Notes under the pieces: model-generated
What the model saw: the letters and a program-made list of their open reading frames with translations, nothing else
Databases searched by the model: none
What the model was told of the DNA's origin: nothing
Made by a program: the position numbers and the translations under genes
Shown here: piece after piece, positions 1-10,525 of the stretch
How positions within the stretch are numbered: position 1 is the first letter of the stretch
Layout of the letters: the number at the start of each line of letters is the position of its first letter
Origin: Musa acuminata AAA Group
Taxonomy: Eukaryota > Streptophyta > Magnoliopsida > Zingiberales > Musaceae
Assembly (NCBI RefSeq): GCF_036884655.1
Contig: NC_088355.1
Coordinates: 26,225,001 to 26,289,000 of the forward strand
Reading direction: 5' to 3'
DNA length: 64,000 nucleotides

Positions 1-2
1 TG

Positions 3-278
3 AAACCAAAGACTGATGGTCCATTCAAGGTGCTTAAAAGAATTAACAAAAATACTTATGAGATTAAGCTACCTAAATATTATAGAGTGTCCCCAACATT
101 CAATGTGGTTGATTTAAGTCCTTATCATAATCATGTTGATGGAATAAATGAAAACTTGAAGATAAGTCTTTTTCAACTAGGTAAGATTAACACGAGTGTG
201 CCTAATTCGCTACAATTAGCTCGTGTGGATCTTATTAATCCTATGTTATTCTCTACAACTCACAATGCTATCTTATAG
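3..278 (+). pseudogene. Ty3/gypsy integrase C-terminal fragment
   Basis: The frame is open from base 3 and reads KPKTDGPFKVLKRINKNTYE, then a VSPTFNVVDLSPYH segment. This is the conserved C-terminal integrase region (GPF.VL..I..N.Y....P......FNV.DL.PY) of plant Ty3/gypsy Pol. There is no start because the protein begins upstream of the window. The frame continues past the LTR boundary near 187 and stops at 276-278, so the last roughly 30 codons are LTR sequence. In life this was the end of a Gag-Pol polyprotein; here it is only a remnant. Confidence 0.8.
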
Positions 279-806
279 CCTTTAACCCAACCCACTCAAA
301 TATGATAGCTCATGAGCATATTCCTTAGACAAAGTTAAAACCGTTTCAATGTGCTTTTCTTTATAACCAAGGAATGCATTAAAGGGGTTAGTTACCAACT
401 ATAAAACACTTAATTTCATAATTCGATATTCATGAAGGATTGTTTCATGCACTAGTACTTATTTTAATGTTTTAGCATTAAAAATTTTTTTAGAAACTAA
501 TGATATTGGCAAAAACTCTCTTGAAGTTCTCTATTAAATTTTGTATCTCTTAGATGCTTTCTTGAATGGTGAATCTTTTAAGTGGTGAGTCTTTTATTTT
601 TAGTTCTTTATCTTTGTTTACTATCATTGGGGTGATAAACTTTCTATATCCCTTTGTAATTTTAAAATTGATGGTGAGCTATTTTTTTGATTTTATTAAA
701 GTATTATCCTGAGTTTATTCCTTTTCTATCCGAAAAACTTATTCCAGCAAATATAACTATACTATCAACCGTTTTTCAAAATCTATTCCGTATTATCCCG
801 ATATCG
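187..806 (+). repeat. 3' LTR of gypsy family A
   Basis: It is collinear with the reverse complement of 4329-4962. Shared blocks include the start (ACGAGTGTGCCTAATTCGCT against ACGGGAGTGTCTAATTTGCT), a GTTTCATGCACTAGTA block near 443-460 and a GGTGAGCTATTTTT block near 673. The right boundary near 806 is approximate because the terminal CA is degraded. Confidence 0.7.
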
Positions 807-1630
807 GATAACTTCCATCTTCAACTCGTTTTCGTCCTTCTAGTTTCGTTTCAATCTTCATTTCTGAACTTCTACCTGAGCATGATCTTTGGGGCTTAAT
901 TTTGTTTTATCTCATTCTTAGGATCACTCTAGCGAGCTCTCATACGTAGACTCAAGTCCAAATAAGTTTCATTGCCCTCTTCAGAAAAGAGCTTGGTAAG
1001 CCTGGAATATGATGTCAAATTTAAGGGCTTACTCTCATCCTAGGTAAAAAGGGATCCAATATATCCGACATATATATTATGAGAGAAAAAAAAAAGATTC
1101 ATACAATTGCTAGCAAGTCAAGAAACATGATACAACTATTCAAATGAGTATTGGTTTGGAAAGTAGCATAGCAAGTAGAAGGCAGAATGAAAACACTGAT
1201 CCTCTACAGCATATAAATCTTTCCGGATCTAAGCAGGATTCATGACTTCCAGGCTAGCATTCTGCTTTACATTTGAAGTCTACCTTGACTTGGGTAGGCA
1301 CAACGCGCCATTTTTCCATCCTCTTTATGTGATACATTAACCATCACTTTTAAACAGCCAAATTTAAACCAACTAAATTTCCAGTTGTTACAATGATGCC
1401 ACTCAAGAAGAACCATTGAACCAGTTGTTCCAACCACGCCAAACTTAATGATAATAGACTCATCTAGCCTGTAAAATAACTAGAATGTCATAGTACCAAC
1501 TGGTACGTTCAAGACTGAAACATTGGCGTCCACAAATAATTCATGATAGATACTAGAGATTCAACGTAGCAACAAAATTATCCTGTCTAGAAAGATGCAG
1601 CAAAGAAGAAAACATTACTTCAATTGTTAC
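807..1630. other. Unassigned non-coding stretch
   Basis: No open frame, RNA gene or repeat termini were recognised. If the split host gene proposed at 1631-1786 is real, this stretch would hold its downstream introns, further exons or 3' region, but no further exon was found. Confidence 0.4.
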
Positions 1631-1786
1631 CTCATCTTCTTCCACTGAGAAATGCATTATTCATGTCAGGTTTTGTGCCAGAAGGATCAACGTCACCTGT
1701 GTCGGATTTGATCTGGTTTCATTTGGTATAGTGCCCTCATTAGATTTTGCTGAAGCATCTTGCTTCTGTTACTTCATAAAAGAAAT
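1631..1786 (-). pseudogene. Candidate exon 2 of a split plant gene of unknown function (VFGGPVR...FRY family), decayed
   Basis: On the minus strand a splice-acceptor context (AAAATGCAG) precedes a 156-base block ending at a donor (GATGAG|GTAACA). Its frame begins ISFMK, has a stop, then reads QKQDASAKSNEGTIPNE. This follows naturally on RNFRYVL, the end of the exon at 35056-35217: both junctions are phase 0, and the product would match the pattern of a conserved plant family in which ..RFRY.P.. is followed by an EQK-type, acidic, Ser/Asn-rich stretch. The in-frame TAA at 1769-1771 and an apparent pair of compensating frameshifts in the middle suggest the gene is dead. The join to exon 1 is inferred across about 33 kb of transposons. 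Confidence 0.42.
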
Positions 1787-2069
1787 CTGCATTTTGATCA
1801 TAAAATTATACTTATCCACTAATAAGTCTGTAAAAGGCTTAGATTTATCTAAAATAACTATAACAAAGATCAGTTTCATTATATAGACGATCGTAGCAAA
1901 TACACCTGCAATTATGGTGAGCAAAGATACACAAGCTCAAATACCATTATACGTCAATAAAGAGAAACAACTTATACATGACTTCAACTAAAATGTACGT
2001 CTTCCTGTCAACTCCCATCCTCGATGCATCTTTATCTAACTAGCTGCAGAATTGTGTCACAAATGTTGA

Positions 2070-2074
2070 CAGGG
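2070..2074. repeat. Target-site duplication (left) of gypsy element B
   Basis: CAGGG here is repeated at 21012-21016, directly outside the two LTRs (2075-2435 and 20634-21011). This proves that everything between belongs to one original insertion with later nested insertions. Confidence 0.85.
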
Positions 2075-2435
2075 TGTTAGAACCCTAACAGATTCTACGC
2101 TTGGGGTTGATCTCTTTAGGGGATCGGCCTTCTTGGAACTTTATAGGGGTTCCTTCCTCCAAGTTGCTGCTAAGAAGATTCATCTATTGCTTATCAAAAG
2201 AGGATAAATACATGACTATTTATAGGGCTTCTAAACCCTAACTCCTAATATGACTCCTACTCAAGATTCCTAGTTCTAACCAACTCATAATAAAACTCCT
2301 ACTTTAAGAAGCAACCTCCCAACTAACCCTAACCGACCTCTTCACCTCTTTAATAGGGTCGACTAGGTAGGTTTTACATGAATGCCCATTTCAATAAAAT
2401 TATATTAGGACTCTCCTAGTTAGAGTCCTAATAGA
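2075..2435 (-). repeat. 3' LTR of gypsy element B
   Basis: It starts with TGTTAGAACCC on the plus strand and is collinear with 20634-21011 (shared ATCTCTTTAGGGGATC, TATAGGGGTTCCTTCCTCCA and GACTATTTATAGGGCTTCTA blocks). TATTTATAG near 2218 is the reverse of a TATA-type motif. The other end is degraded (CTAATAGA instead of CTTAACA). Confidence 0.85.
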
Positions 2436-2450
2436 CCCGTCCTCTTCAAA
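2436..2450 (-). promoter_or_regulatory. Polypurine tract of gypsy element B
   Basis: The minus strand reads TTTGAAGAGGACGGG between the end of the pol frame and the start of the 3' LTR, which is where the plus-strand primer of reverse transcription is expected. It is not a perfect purine run. Confidence 0.55.
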
Positions 2451-3050
2451 TCAATCTTGTCCTCGAGGCTGACGATCCATGAATTCTAGAAATTTGATCT
2501 TCAAGTTGTCATAGTTCTCCCAAATGACATATTCCGCTGGTAGATTCGCCCACTATATTAGCACTTCAGTAGTGGGTTATCGTCGTCGAGTCACGATCCG
2601 TCAATTAATAATGGCACTTGGTTGGGTTTGGAGTTCTCTTTGGGTAGTCATATTTGGTAGATGGCTTTGGGTTGTCTCGTTTTATCCCAGATTAAGCTTT
2701 AAACACGACACATGAAAGACTGGATGGATTCGAGAGCTAGTGGGTAAGTCCAATCTGTATGCTACCGCTCTGATGTACTCCAAAATTTGGTAGGGTCCAT
2801 AGAGCCGAGGTGAAAGCTTCATAGATGCTCTGGTCTGGATTGATGTTTGCTTGTATGGCTGGAGCCGTAGGAAGACCCAATCTCCTACAGAAAATTCTCT
2901 TTCGCCTTTGTGTTGATCATATTGTTGTTTCATCCTTGCTTGGGCTGTAGTGAGATTATCTTTTAGTAACTTCAACATTTTGTCTCTGTCTTGTAGTTCC
3001 TTATCTACTTGTTCTACTTTAGAGGTGCTCAACACATATTTTGGGATCAT
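2451..3050 (-). pseudogene. Gypsy B integrase C-terminus with chromodomain-like tail
   Basis: Reading leftward from 3050, the frame covers DWVFLRLQPYKQTS and GPYQILEYIRAVAYRLDLP, then RIHPVFHVSCLK, the standard integrase C-terminal region. Beyond a stop near 2682 the same frame continues with four stops as RIVTRRR, then LPAEYVIWENYDNLKIKF and ends at 2451-2453. The W.....W.NYDNLKIKF pattern resembles the chromodomain-like tail of plant chromoviruses (established for the family; assignment here is inferred). Several tryptophan/glutamine codons have become stops. Confidence 0.75.
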
Positions 3051-3059
3051 AGGAGGAGG

Positions 3060-3760
3060 TCAACCATGCATAGTCTCATAGGGAGTACATTGTGTGGATG
3101 AATGATAAGTTGTATTATACCACCACTCGGCCCAGGGAAGCCACTTTGTCCACTCTATTGGTCGGTCACTGGTGAAGCATATGAGGTATGTCTCCAAGCA
3201 CTTGTTCACCGCTTTAGTCTGGCCATCAGTTTGCGGGTGATATGTCATACTTATTTTCAATTTAGTGCCCTACATCTGAAATAACTCTGTCCAAAATATG
3301 CTTGTGAAGACCCTATCATGATCACTTACAATAGATCTCGGCATCCAATGCAATTTTACAATATTTTCCATAAAGATTCGAGCAATACTAGAAGCAGTGT
3401 AGGGATTATGAACAACACAAAAGTGAGCATACTTTGTAAGGCGATTAACCACGATAAGAATTGTACTTTTTCCTTGTGATGAGGGAAGCCCTTCGATGAA
3501 GTCCATGATATATCAGTCCATATTGAGTCCGGGATGGGTAGAGGTTGCAGCTTTCCGGAGCTTGCCATTGTCTCGCCTTTATGTCGTTGACATACATCAC
3601 ATTATGCCACAAATTTAGCAATAATATTTTTCATCCCTACCCAATAAAAATTTTGCTTAATTCTCTTATAGGTTCTAAGGAATTCGGAGTGCCTGACCGC
3701 AAGTATGGAATGCATCTCTTGAAGGATGGTCTTTATGCAAGTAGAATTTGACACAAGCAC
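3060..3760 (-). pseudogene. Gypsy B integrase (zinc-binding domain and catalytic core), broken
   Basis: Leftward from about 3760, a HHCC-type segment ends in CDVCQRHKGE, followed by the catalytic core: MDFIEGLPSSQGKSTILIVV (first Asp), SIVSDHDRVFTS (second Asp) and YHPQTDGQTKAVN. In active gypsy integrases the last motif is GQTE.VN, whose Glu is the third catalytic residue; here it is Lys, so the D-D-E triad is lost. A frame break near 3265 separates the two core halves. The enzyme would insert cDNA into host DNA; this copy cannot. Confidence 0.82.
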
Positions 3761-3931
3761 AATGCGTCCCTTATAGTAGAATTCTTTTGAGTCTCAATTG
3801 TAATAAGCCATGGAGCTTGGTGCTTCCTCCAATTTTTTTATGATCTTACTAGTCTCCGGATCTTCCTATTATTCCCTCTTAATATCCTCAAGGAAGTCGC
3901 TGGTTGGAAGTGAAACGATAAAAAATTTAAC

Positions 3932-4323
3932 TTACTCGGGTAGCCGCGAAAGCGCATCTACAACAATATTATCTTTCCCCTTTTTGTAAGTTATTTCGTA
4001 ATTATATCCAAGAAGCTTTGTTACCCATTTTTGTTGCTCGGGGGAAGATATCTTCTGCTCCAAGAAATATTTTAGGCTTTTATGATCGGCCTTGATTTGA
4101 AAGCATCGCCCGATCAAGTACGGTCTCCATTTGGTCACTGCATGCATAATCACGAGCATCTCCTTGTCATAAATAGTCAATCTTGAGATGGGAAGGAGAT
4201 AATGCCTTACTGGTATAAGCGAGGGGACGGTCATCTTGCATTAGTACAGCACCAAGTCCGACTCCGGAGGCATTGACTTCAATAACAAAAGTCTTACTGA
4301 AGTCGGGTAGCGCTAGTACGAGC
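3932..4323 (-). pseudogene. Gypsy B RNase H domain
   Basis: Leftward from 4323 the sequence encodes [20 protein letters not shown] and then [11 protein letters not shown], followed by [21 protein letters not shown] and then FQIKADHKSLKYFLEQKI, KKGKDNIVVDALSRLPE. These are the usual RNase H landmarks of Ty3/gypsy Pol (D.S..G.GAVL.Q, Y..E..A...A...W, TDH..L, N..ADALSR). A frameshift lies near 4234. The domain was separated from the RT by the solo LTR at 4329-4962. Confidence 0.82.
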
Positions 4324-4328
4324 GTTGT
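4324..4328. repeat. Target-site duplication (left) of solo LTR
   Basis: GTTGT at 4324-4328 is repeated at 4963-4967. Excising 4329-4967 restores an open gypsy frame (..[14 protein letters not shown]..), which confirms the exact insertion point. Confidence 0.92.
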
Positions 4329-4962
4329 TGATACCAGGGAGGGTAAAAATACAGAATGGATTTCGAAAGAACACCAATAGAATAGTTGTACAGATAGAAA
4401 ATATCACAGAAGGCAATGAACGAACTCTTGAAGAAACTTCGGTAAAACGAAAAATAGCTCACCACCAAGTTTAAAATCAAAAGGGATATAGAAAGATCAC
4501 CACCCTAATGACAATAAACAAGGATACATAACTGAAAGCAAAAGACTCACCACTCAAGGACACATCCAAGAGATACAGAGTTTAAAAGAGCACTCCAAGA
4601 GAGCTTTTGCCAATATTCTCAGTTTTCTAAAGTCCTTTTCTAAGCCCTAAACCCCAAAATAAATACTAGTGCATGAAACAACCCTTCATGCATAGGAAAT
4701 TTCGAAATTAAGTGCTTTACAGCTGCCAACCAACTCCATTAATGAATTCCTTAGCCATGAAGAAAAGCATCATGATACAGCTTTACAGTTGCCAACCAAC
4801 TCCATTAATGTATTCCTTTGTGCTGGGAATATGCTGATGAGCTGTCTTATCTGAGTAGGTTGAGTTGAAGATTATGTAGCAATATTGTTGGTTGAAAAAA
4901 AAATCATATTATCAGTATGATCCATATAAGCAGACTGTAGCAAATTAGACACTCCCGTGTCA
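4329..4962 (-). mobile_element. Solo LTR of gypsy family A, inserted in gypsy B pol
   Basis: The 634-base unit has minus-strand termini TGACACGGGAG...GGTATCA and a perfect 5-bp duplication. There is no internal sequence, so a full element was probably reduced by LTR-LTR recombination. It is collinear with the 3' LTR at 187-806, including a locally duplicated segment around the word GCCAACCAACTCCATTAATG (seen twice, near 4728-4747 and 4790-4809). It splits the RT from the RNase H of gypsy B. Confidence 0.93.
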
Positions 4963-5228
4963 GTTGTCATCATTGCGACTTTAAGTTCATCAAAGGCAGT
5001 GGTGGCTTTGTCTGACTATTGGAAAACATCTTTTTTCAACAACGAAGTAAGGGGTGCACTGATCCTTCCATAGTTTTTCATGAACTTACGGTAGTAGCTT
5101 GTTAAACCAAGAAAGTCGCGTAGCGATTTTATGTTCTTCGGGGTCAATCAGTTCTGCATTACTTCAATTTTGAAGGGATCCATTGCCACACATTCCTTTG
5201 ATATGATATGCCCAAGATATTCCACATT
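4963..5228 (-). pseudogene. Gypsy B RT connection segment
   Basis: Leftward from 5228 the degenerate frame reads [51 protein letters not shown], then TTAFDELKVAMMTT at the solo-LTR border. This is the thumb/connection part between RT palm and RNase H in gypsy Pol. It contains stops and is continuous with 5229-6140. Confidence 0.8.
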
Positions 5229-6140
5229 CTATTGAAGAAAGTTGCACTTTGATTTTTTGACAAAAAGAACATATTCTCGTAAAATCGTCAAAACAAGTCG
5301 TAAGTGCTGAAAATGACTTTCAAGAGAAGGGCTGTAAATAAAGATATCGTCAAAGAAAACCAGCACAAACTTACGAAGACAATTCCAGAAAATATCATTC
5401 ATAAGGCTTTGGAAGGTGGAGGGAGCATTGGTGAGACCAAAAGGCTTTACCAAAATATCGTAGTGGTCGTTGTGTGTTCGAATGGAGGTTTTCGGTATGT
5501 CTTCTTCGCACACTCGTATTTGATGATACCCGGATTGAAGGTCCAGCTTTGTAAAGACACGTGCTCCCTTTAATTCATCAAGCAATTCATCTACTACTGG
5601 AATAGGGTATTTGTCCTTGACGGTTATGCTGTTGAGAGCTCGGTATTCAATGCACATTCGCCATGTTATGTCCTTCTTTCGTACGAGGAGCACCGGTGAA
5701 GAGTAGGGGCTACAACTTGGCCGAATAACTCCTGTTTCGAGCATCTCTTTTACAATCTTTTCTATTTCATCCTTTTGGAGATGTGGATATCGATATGGCC
5801 GAGTATTTGCGGGAGGTTTGCCCGGAAGAATCGGTATACAATGATCATGCCGACGGGTAAGAGGTAGGTTGCACGATTCGTCAAATATATCCGAAAATTC
5901 AGCAAGCAAATAAAGTAGGTTTGGATCTTCAAATTCTATTGGCTTTCCCTTAGTTTGCCGCTCAAATTGTACCAAAAAGTCGTTGCATACTTTGTGCAAA
6001 ACTTTCTCCATTCGTTGTGTGCAAATCCTTGTTACGTCGCCCCCACGTTTCCCGTGCAGTATCACTTGTTTCCTCTTACTGTAAAATTTCATAATTAGTT
6101 TCGCAAAATTCCAAGAAACATCACCTATTGTGTCAACCAT
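5229..6140 (-). pseudogene. Gypsy B reverse transcriptase
   Basis: An open 303-codon stretch covers the end of the protease/linker and the RT fingers and palm: HDHCIPILPGKPPANTRPYR, KDEIEKIVKEMLETGVIRPS, SPYSSPVLLVRKKD, RALNSITVKDKYPIPVVDEL, FTKLDLQSGYHQIRV, then FGLTNAPSTFQSLMNDIF and FVLVFFDDIFIYSPS. The catalytic box is FFDD where F/YADD or YVDD is usual, otherwise intact. The frame is open only within this block; upstream and downstream parts of the polyprotein are interrupted. Confidence 0.9.
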
Positions 6141-6313
6141 TCGATGTCGAGCACGACCTCATAATCATCAAGAGGGAGGAGGAAGAAATATGTAATTATC
6201 TCTTGATCCTATAGCAATAGTTTTACCCGCGAGCACCTATGATCACACTTCAAAATTCGTCCGTCGGCTTCCTTAACGTCAAATCTACTGCAGTTCTCGA
6301 TAGGTAAGGCCAT

Positions 6314-6616
6314 CTAGACAGCAACCTTACTGTTCATAAAATTATTAGTGCTCCCAGTGTCAATAAGAACGGTGATAGGTTGTTGCTTATGAAGTCCTCC
6401 CACTTTCATCGTTTGAGGGTTCGCGTAACGGGCAAGGGCATTCATCGTAATATCGACCGACGAATGTTCTTCATCTACAACCTCTTCCTCCATGTCTTTA
6501 AGAGATTCAATCAGTAGGAGGCAACCCCTTTTGCAGCGATGATCGTGGTTCCACGGCTCATCGCAATGCCAACAAAGACCCTTTGTTGATCGATCACGTA
6601 GTTCTTCTCTTGTCAA
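6314..6616 (-). pseudogene. Gypsy B gag zinc knuckle and protease
   Basis: The frame contains CWHCDEPWNHDHRC, a CX2CX4H-type CCHC zinc knuckle with an extended spacing, and VLIDTGSTNNFMN, the aspartic protease active-site motif (D-T/S-G). An HKQQPITVLIDTGST arrangement is typical of plant gypsy Gag-Pol. It overlaps the preceding gag frame by 23 bases, which reflects a frameshift near 6600. Confidence 0.82.
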
Positions 6617-7087
6617 TTTTTTTTTGTAGTGAAAGGTAGTTGGGAGCAGAAGGAGGTTTATATGCCGCGGGCCTAGTAGAGGTTCTCATCCTCCGAGCAT
6701 CTTGGTTGAGTCGTTCTTCTTGTATTCGGGCGAAAGAAATCGCAATTGTCACAGTACGGGGCTGCCGCGCCTTAACCTCCCCTTTTATCTCTGGCTTGAG
6801 TCCTTCGATGAATGTTCCTAACAATTGATGGTCAGTCCAATCACGAGCAAGGTAGGATAGCTTCTCAAACCTAGTTTGGTACTCTTGAATCATAGAGGTT
6901 TGTCGAATCTTTGCGAGTTGGCCATCGATATTTTCATACTCCATAGGTCTGAAACGATTCAGTAGTACGTTATTAAATTGATTCTACTTCGAAGCCCCAT
7001 GATTGTATTCCAGCCAATTATACCATTGAATAGCATCTCCTTCAAGGTGGATGACAGTAATTTCCACCATAGCATCATATAACGTTT
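6594..7087 (-). pseudogene. Gypsy B gag (middle and C-terminal part)
   Basis: Leftward from 7087 the frame reads LYDAMVEITVIHLEGDAIQW, YNWLEYNHG, then a stop, NQFNNVLLNRFRPMEYEN and QTSMIQEYQTRFEKLSYLAR, LLGTFIEGLKPEIKGEV. These are standard retrotransposon Gag (UBN2/retrotrans_gag) landmarks. The N-terminal part lies at 19562-19720, moved 12.5 kb away by the nested element. Confidence 0.85.
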
Positions 7088-7534
7088 TATCACAAACAAA
7101 CTTCTAAACAAGATATTTGATATAATGCTTATGCATGTCTGTGTCTTTTGGTATGTTCATACTTTGCTTAGTATGTAGAGGGACAGCCGAAGGCTTAATA
7201 GTCCTATTTTAGTTGGGTTTGGTGGTCGTTTTAGACTTGTAAATAAAGGTTGTGTTATGTGGACACTTGTGAGAGATTTTCGGTCTGTAATGGACCATTT
7301 TGATCCTTTGTTGTGCAATTGTTCAGAGCTTGTAAAGTATGTTTGTAATTTGCATTGTCTATGAAATGTTTTTGGAGATGTTTGCTTGTGGATCCCGAGT
7401 GAGGCGTTCTCTCTAACCTGTTCTCTCTTTTGTTGGTCTTAAGGGACCATGGGAGGCTTCGGGGAAGCTGACCTTTGCGGACGGACACGCAAGGGTGCAG
7501 CACGACTTAAGTAAAATCAGCTAAGTCCATGACA
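7088..7534 (+). repeat. 5' LTR of family E element
   Basis: It is collinear with 19115-19561 and with the inverse of 62667-63101. The first dinucleotide is TA where the other copies have TG; the end is CCATGACA. Confidence 0.88.
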
Positions 7535-7536
7535 GA

Positions 7537-7550
7537 TGGTATTAGAGCAG
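7537..7550 (+). promoter_or_regulatory. Primer binding site (initiator-Met tRNA) of family E
   Basis: TGGTATTAGAGCAG, two bases after the LTR, matches the complement of the initiator methionine tRNA 3' end (TGGTATCAGAGC) with one C-to-T change. Confidence 0.8.
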
Positions 7551-9380
7551 GACAAGCACTCATAGAAACACTTAGCATGCAAACGTGGGGGACCTAGCGG
7601 GCTGCGTTGAGGGCAATCAGCATACGCGCGACTATTTAGGGGAAAACGGGCATGGAGATGTAGGGAAAGGAGTCGCTCGGAGGAGCGGGCATCTGAGATT
7701 GGCATTCAAAGGAATGGCCAACCCTTCGCGCAAGAGGCACCACGAGAACAGGCAAGCTTGGAAGAATGCGGAGTGCACAAAGGTTGGAATGGCTAAGTTT
7801 GAGCTACGGCTTAACGTTGACAACTATACTTGATGGTGCTCAAGGCAAGTGATGCGTTTTGTAAAGGATGAGACCATGCAAGGTAGAATGAGTTGCTCAG
7901 CGACCGAAAGAGTTGTGCAAAAGTCACAAAGGTGAGGGGAATTGCTAACTCAAAGAATTTGGTACTCATATATGGGCTTATATGCGGACGATGGAATGTT
8001 CGCGGCCATCCCAAGGCGACCGAAACTCGGCGCCATGGAGCATTGAAACTTTCTCTTCGGCATGTGAAGGATACGTCCATAGGAGGCTGAAGTGTGCAAT
8101 GAGTTCAGCATGTTGCTAGGCCTTGAGTGGTGCAACGGGGGCTGTATTGACGTAGAGTCACAATCTAGCAAGTGCGTTTGCAGGAGGCAGAACAATGCAC
8201 AGTTTGTTCAGCAAATCAGAGTAGTCCAAGGGGATGGTGGTCTCCGAAACGAAGAGAGATATTGCTCTAACGGGACAGTTATCCAGGAGGGATAAGTCTC
8301 GGCTCTCTAGAGGGAGAATCATATGGGACGGACCTCACATGTTGAGAAGTACCTCAACAAACAACAACTCCACGAAGCTCAATGGACTGAGCAAGCGGCG
8401 AGGAGTCATCGCATGATCTCGCTCGAGAGAATGCATTGGTGGATGCATTGCGAGATCAAGTGGGGGAGCGACCCAAAGCAACACAAATGAAGGCACACTT
8501 GGAGTCGATATGGAGATCGGACTCAAGGGCGGGCTAACCCGTGGAATGGTGGGCGCGAGGGCCACCATCAACTCAATGCAAAACGAGGAGCGAAGCAACT
8601 TGGGTGTAACTTGGTGAAGTACCCAAGCTGCATGAAGGGAGCCAATATAGAAGATGTAACATGGAGCGGAGGCACGATGCTTTCCTTGGACAAAGGTCAA
8701 GGACATGAACTCTTGTAGAGGCAAGAGCATAATCATGTTGTTCTATGGGTCCTTTATTATGATGGAGTGGACTTATCTTGCATTGTGCCAAAGACGAAGG
8801 GAGCTTCTGGGCACATGCACCTTATCTCGGAGAAGCATTTGATGGAGGAACTAAGGCGACTTAACTTGCGGAGGCGAAGTTGGGTTCAAAAGGCCTTAGC
8901 ATGGGGCAAATGGACGCGAAGGCGGGTACTCTTGAAGAATATGCCACAGTGTTGCCATTCAAGTTGCCATGAAGGAAGCAGTGCACAGCGAAGATTGTAC
9001 TAGTAGGGGCAGAGGCTCAGGATCCAGACAATGGTAAAATAATTGCAGTGAAGTCGGGGGACTTCAGGAGCTACTAGGCGACGAACTGTCCTAGAGCGGT
9101 GCTTCATCTAGGTGTGATCACAATTCGAGTTTATCCCACAAGGAGGGATCACAATTCGAGTTTATCCCACAAGGATCAGAATGCAATGAAGATGTCACTA
9201 GGAGGCGACATGGTGCAACGGATCGTGGTGGAACAGTTCGTGGCAATGCGATACACATGAATGAGTCCCGTGAGAGACTAGATCATACGGAGGTATGATC
9301 GGGAGCTACTGGAAGCTCCACTTCGGTGAACAACACGACGGCAAGAAGGGCTATAGATTCAAAGAGTGAAGGCTATGGTA
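7551..9380 (+). other. Left internal region of family E element, no recognisable protein
   Basis: Scattered short frames (about 60-80 codons) on both strands show no retroviral domain. The direct repeat GGATCACAATTCGAGTTTATCCCACAAGG-type unit near 9118-9175 occurs twice in tandem. It is interrupted at 9381-9385 by the target duplication of copia C. Confidence 0.6.
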
Positions 9381-9385
9381 TCGTA
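9381..9385. repeat. Target-site duplication (left) of copia C plus-strand copy
   Basis: TCGTA is repeated at 17490-17494, directly flanking the TG...CA ends. Confidence 0.93.
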
Positions 9386-10296
9386 TGCTAGTCATAGGTG
9401 CCCAGCAAGCCAATCACGTGAGTGATGGCACGTGTGACTTGATACAGAATCTTTTTGCTTATTATATTTTGGCGTATATCACTTTATAACTATTGCATAA
9501 ATGCATATATATATTGTGATGTCCTTGGATTTGTGCAATGGGAATCGGATCATGATGAGATCACGATAATGAGATCGATTCACCTTTAAACACATATCCT
9601 AAATAATCCCGGTCATAGGTTACTCGAGAGGGACATCGTGATAACCGGATAGACTGGTGTGCTGTATACCCGTCCATATGATGGATGCAGCTGGTCTCAT
9701 AGCTGCTCGTGTAGGGACACTAGGGATACAGTACAAGTGCTCATTGGAGAATGAGTTCACTGATTGATCCGCTTACGGAATGTTGGTGGTTGATGATGCC
9801 TTATTGTCAGACAGCGATTCCGTAGTCCTAGTGGTGTATCTGGTCCTTAGACTTGAGACACCAAGGATGTCCTGTATGAGTGCTCCACTCTTTAATACCA
9901 GACTTATAGGTTTGGCTGTCCCAGATCTAGTACAGCTGGTCATTGGGAGTGGTAGTCGACCTTACGAGGACTATTGAGTGTCGACAGAGGATCATCCACT
10001 CTCGGCGTCATGAGAGGAATATCCCATGTGTTCTTGCTCAGACAAATCCCTGGCCAGGGTCATTCGGGTTGAGAGAGAAAGAGTTCTCCGGGAGAATCCG
10101 ATTAGAGCGAGACTTGAGTAGAAACCGTATGGGTCTGACAGCACCATGCTCGATATATGGTCTCTGGGATATTAGATGGATGAGGGACTATATGTACATG
10201 GTAACTGAGGACAGACAGGTCCAATGGATTGGATTCCCCTGTATCGTTTGGGGACTACGGCGTAGTGGCCTAGTACGTCCGTAGTCGATGAGTCGA

Positions 10297-10324
10297 GTGA
10301 ATTATTACAGAGATAATAATTCAC
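10297..10324 (+). repeat. Perfect 11-bp inverted repeat in the family C LTR
   Basis: GTGAATTATTA, six bases (CAGAGA), TAATAATTCAC. The same structure is in all other copies: 16908-16935, 22818-22845, 29060-29087, and even in the diverged solo LTR at 54943-54970, where the loop but not the arms changed. It lies about 190 bases upstream of the TATA motif, so it is in U3. Confidence 0.85.
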
Positions 10325-10516
10325 TGAGTTAGAAGGAGTTCTAACAGGTATGACTCATGGCCAGCTCGATATTGGGCCTAGAGGGTCACACACATATGGT
10401 AGGCATTGCGATGAGTAGAGGTTCGGATATGAGATATCCGACGGAGCCCTTGTCTTATTGGATGCAGATCCAATACCCACTAGGGAAGGACCCATTAGGG
10501 TTTGACACGGGATCTC

Positions 10517-10525
10517 TATAAATAG
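10517..10525 (+). promoter_or_regulatory. TATA box of the family C LTR promoter
   Basis: TATAAATAG, followed by the CT-rich stretch near 10557-10600. Equivalent motifs lie at 17128-17136 and, inverted, near 22617. Transcription is expected to start roughly 30 bases downstream. Confidence 0.7.

Larger units (their letters stand above)
1..806 (+). mobile_element. 3' end of a Ty3/gypsy LTR retrotransposon (family A), cut by the window edge
   Basis: The first bases encode the last part of a gypsy integrase and run straight into a sequence that aligns along its whole length with the inverted solo LTR at 4329-4962. This fixes the latter part (about 187-806) as the 3' LTR. The 5' part of the element lies outside the window, so no target-site duplication can be tested. 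The LTR is clearly diverged from the solo copy, which suggests an old insertion. Confidence 0.8.

Noticed and set aside
9943..10284. A 113-codon sense frame (MGVVVDLTR...) present in all four family C LTRs (also 16554-16895, 22858-23199, 29100-29441)
   Set aside because: It lies in U3 upstream of the TATA box, has no known domain, is not open in the diverged solo LTR, and its conservation is explained by the young age of the LTRs.
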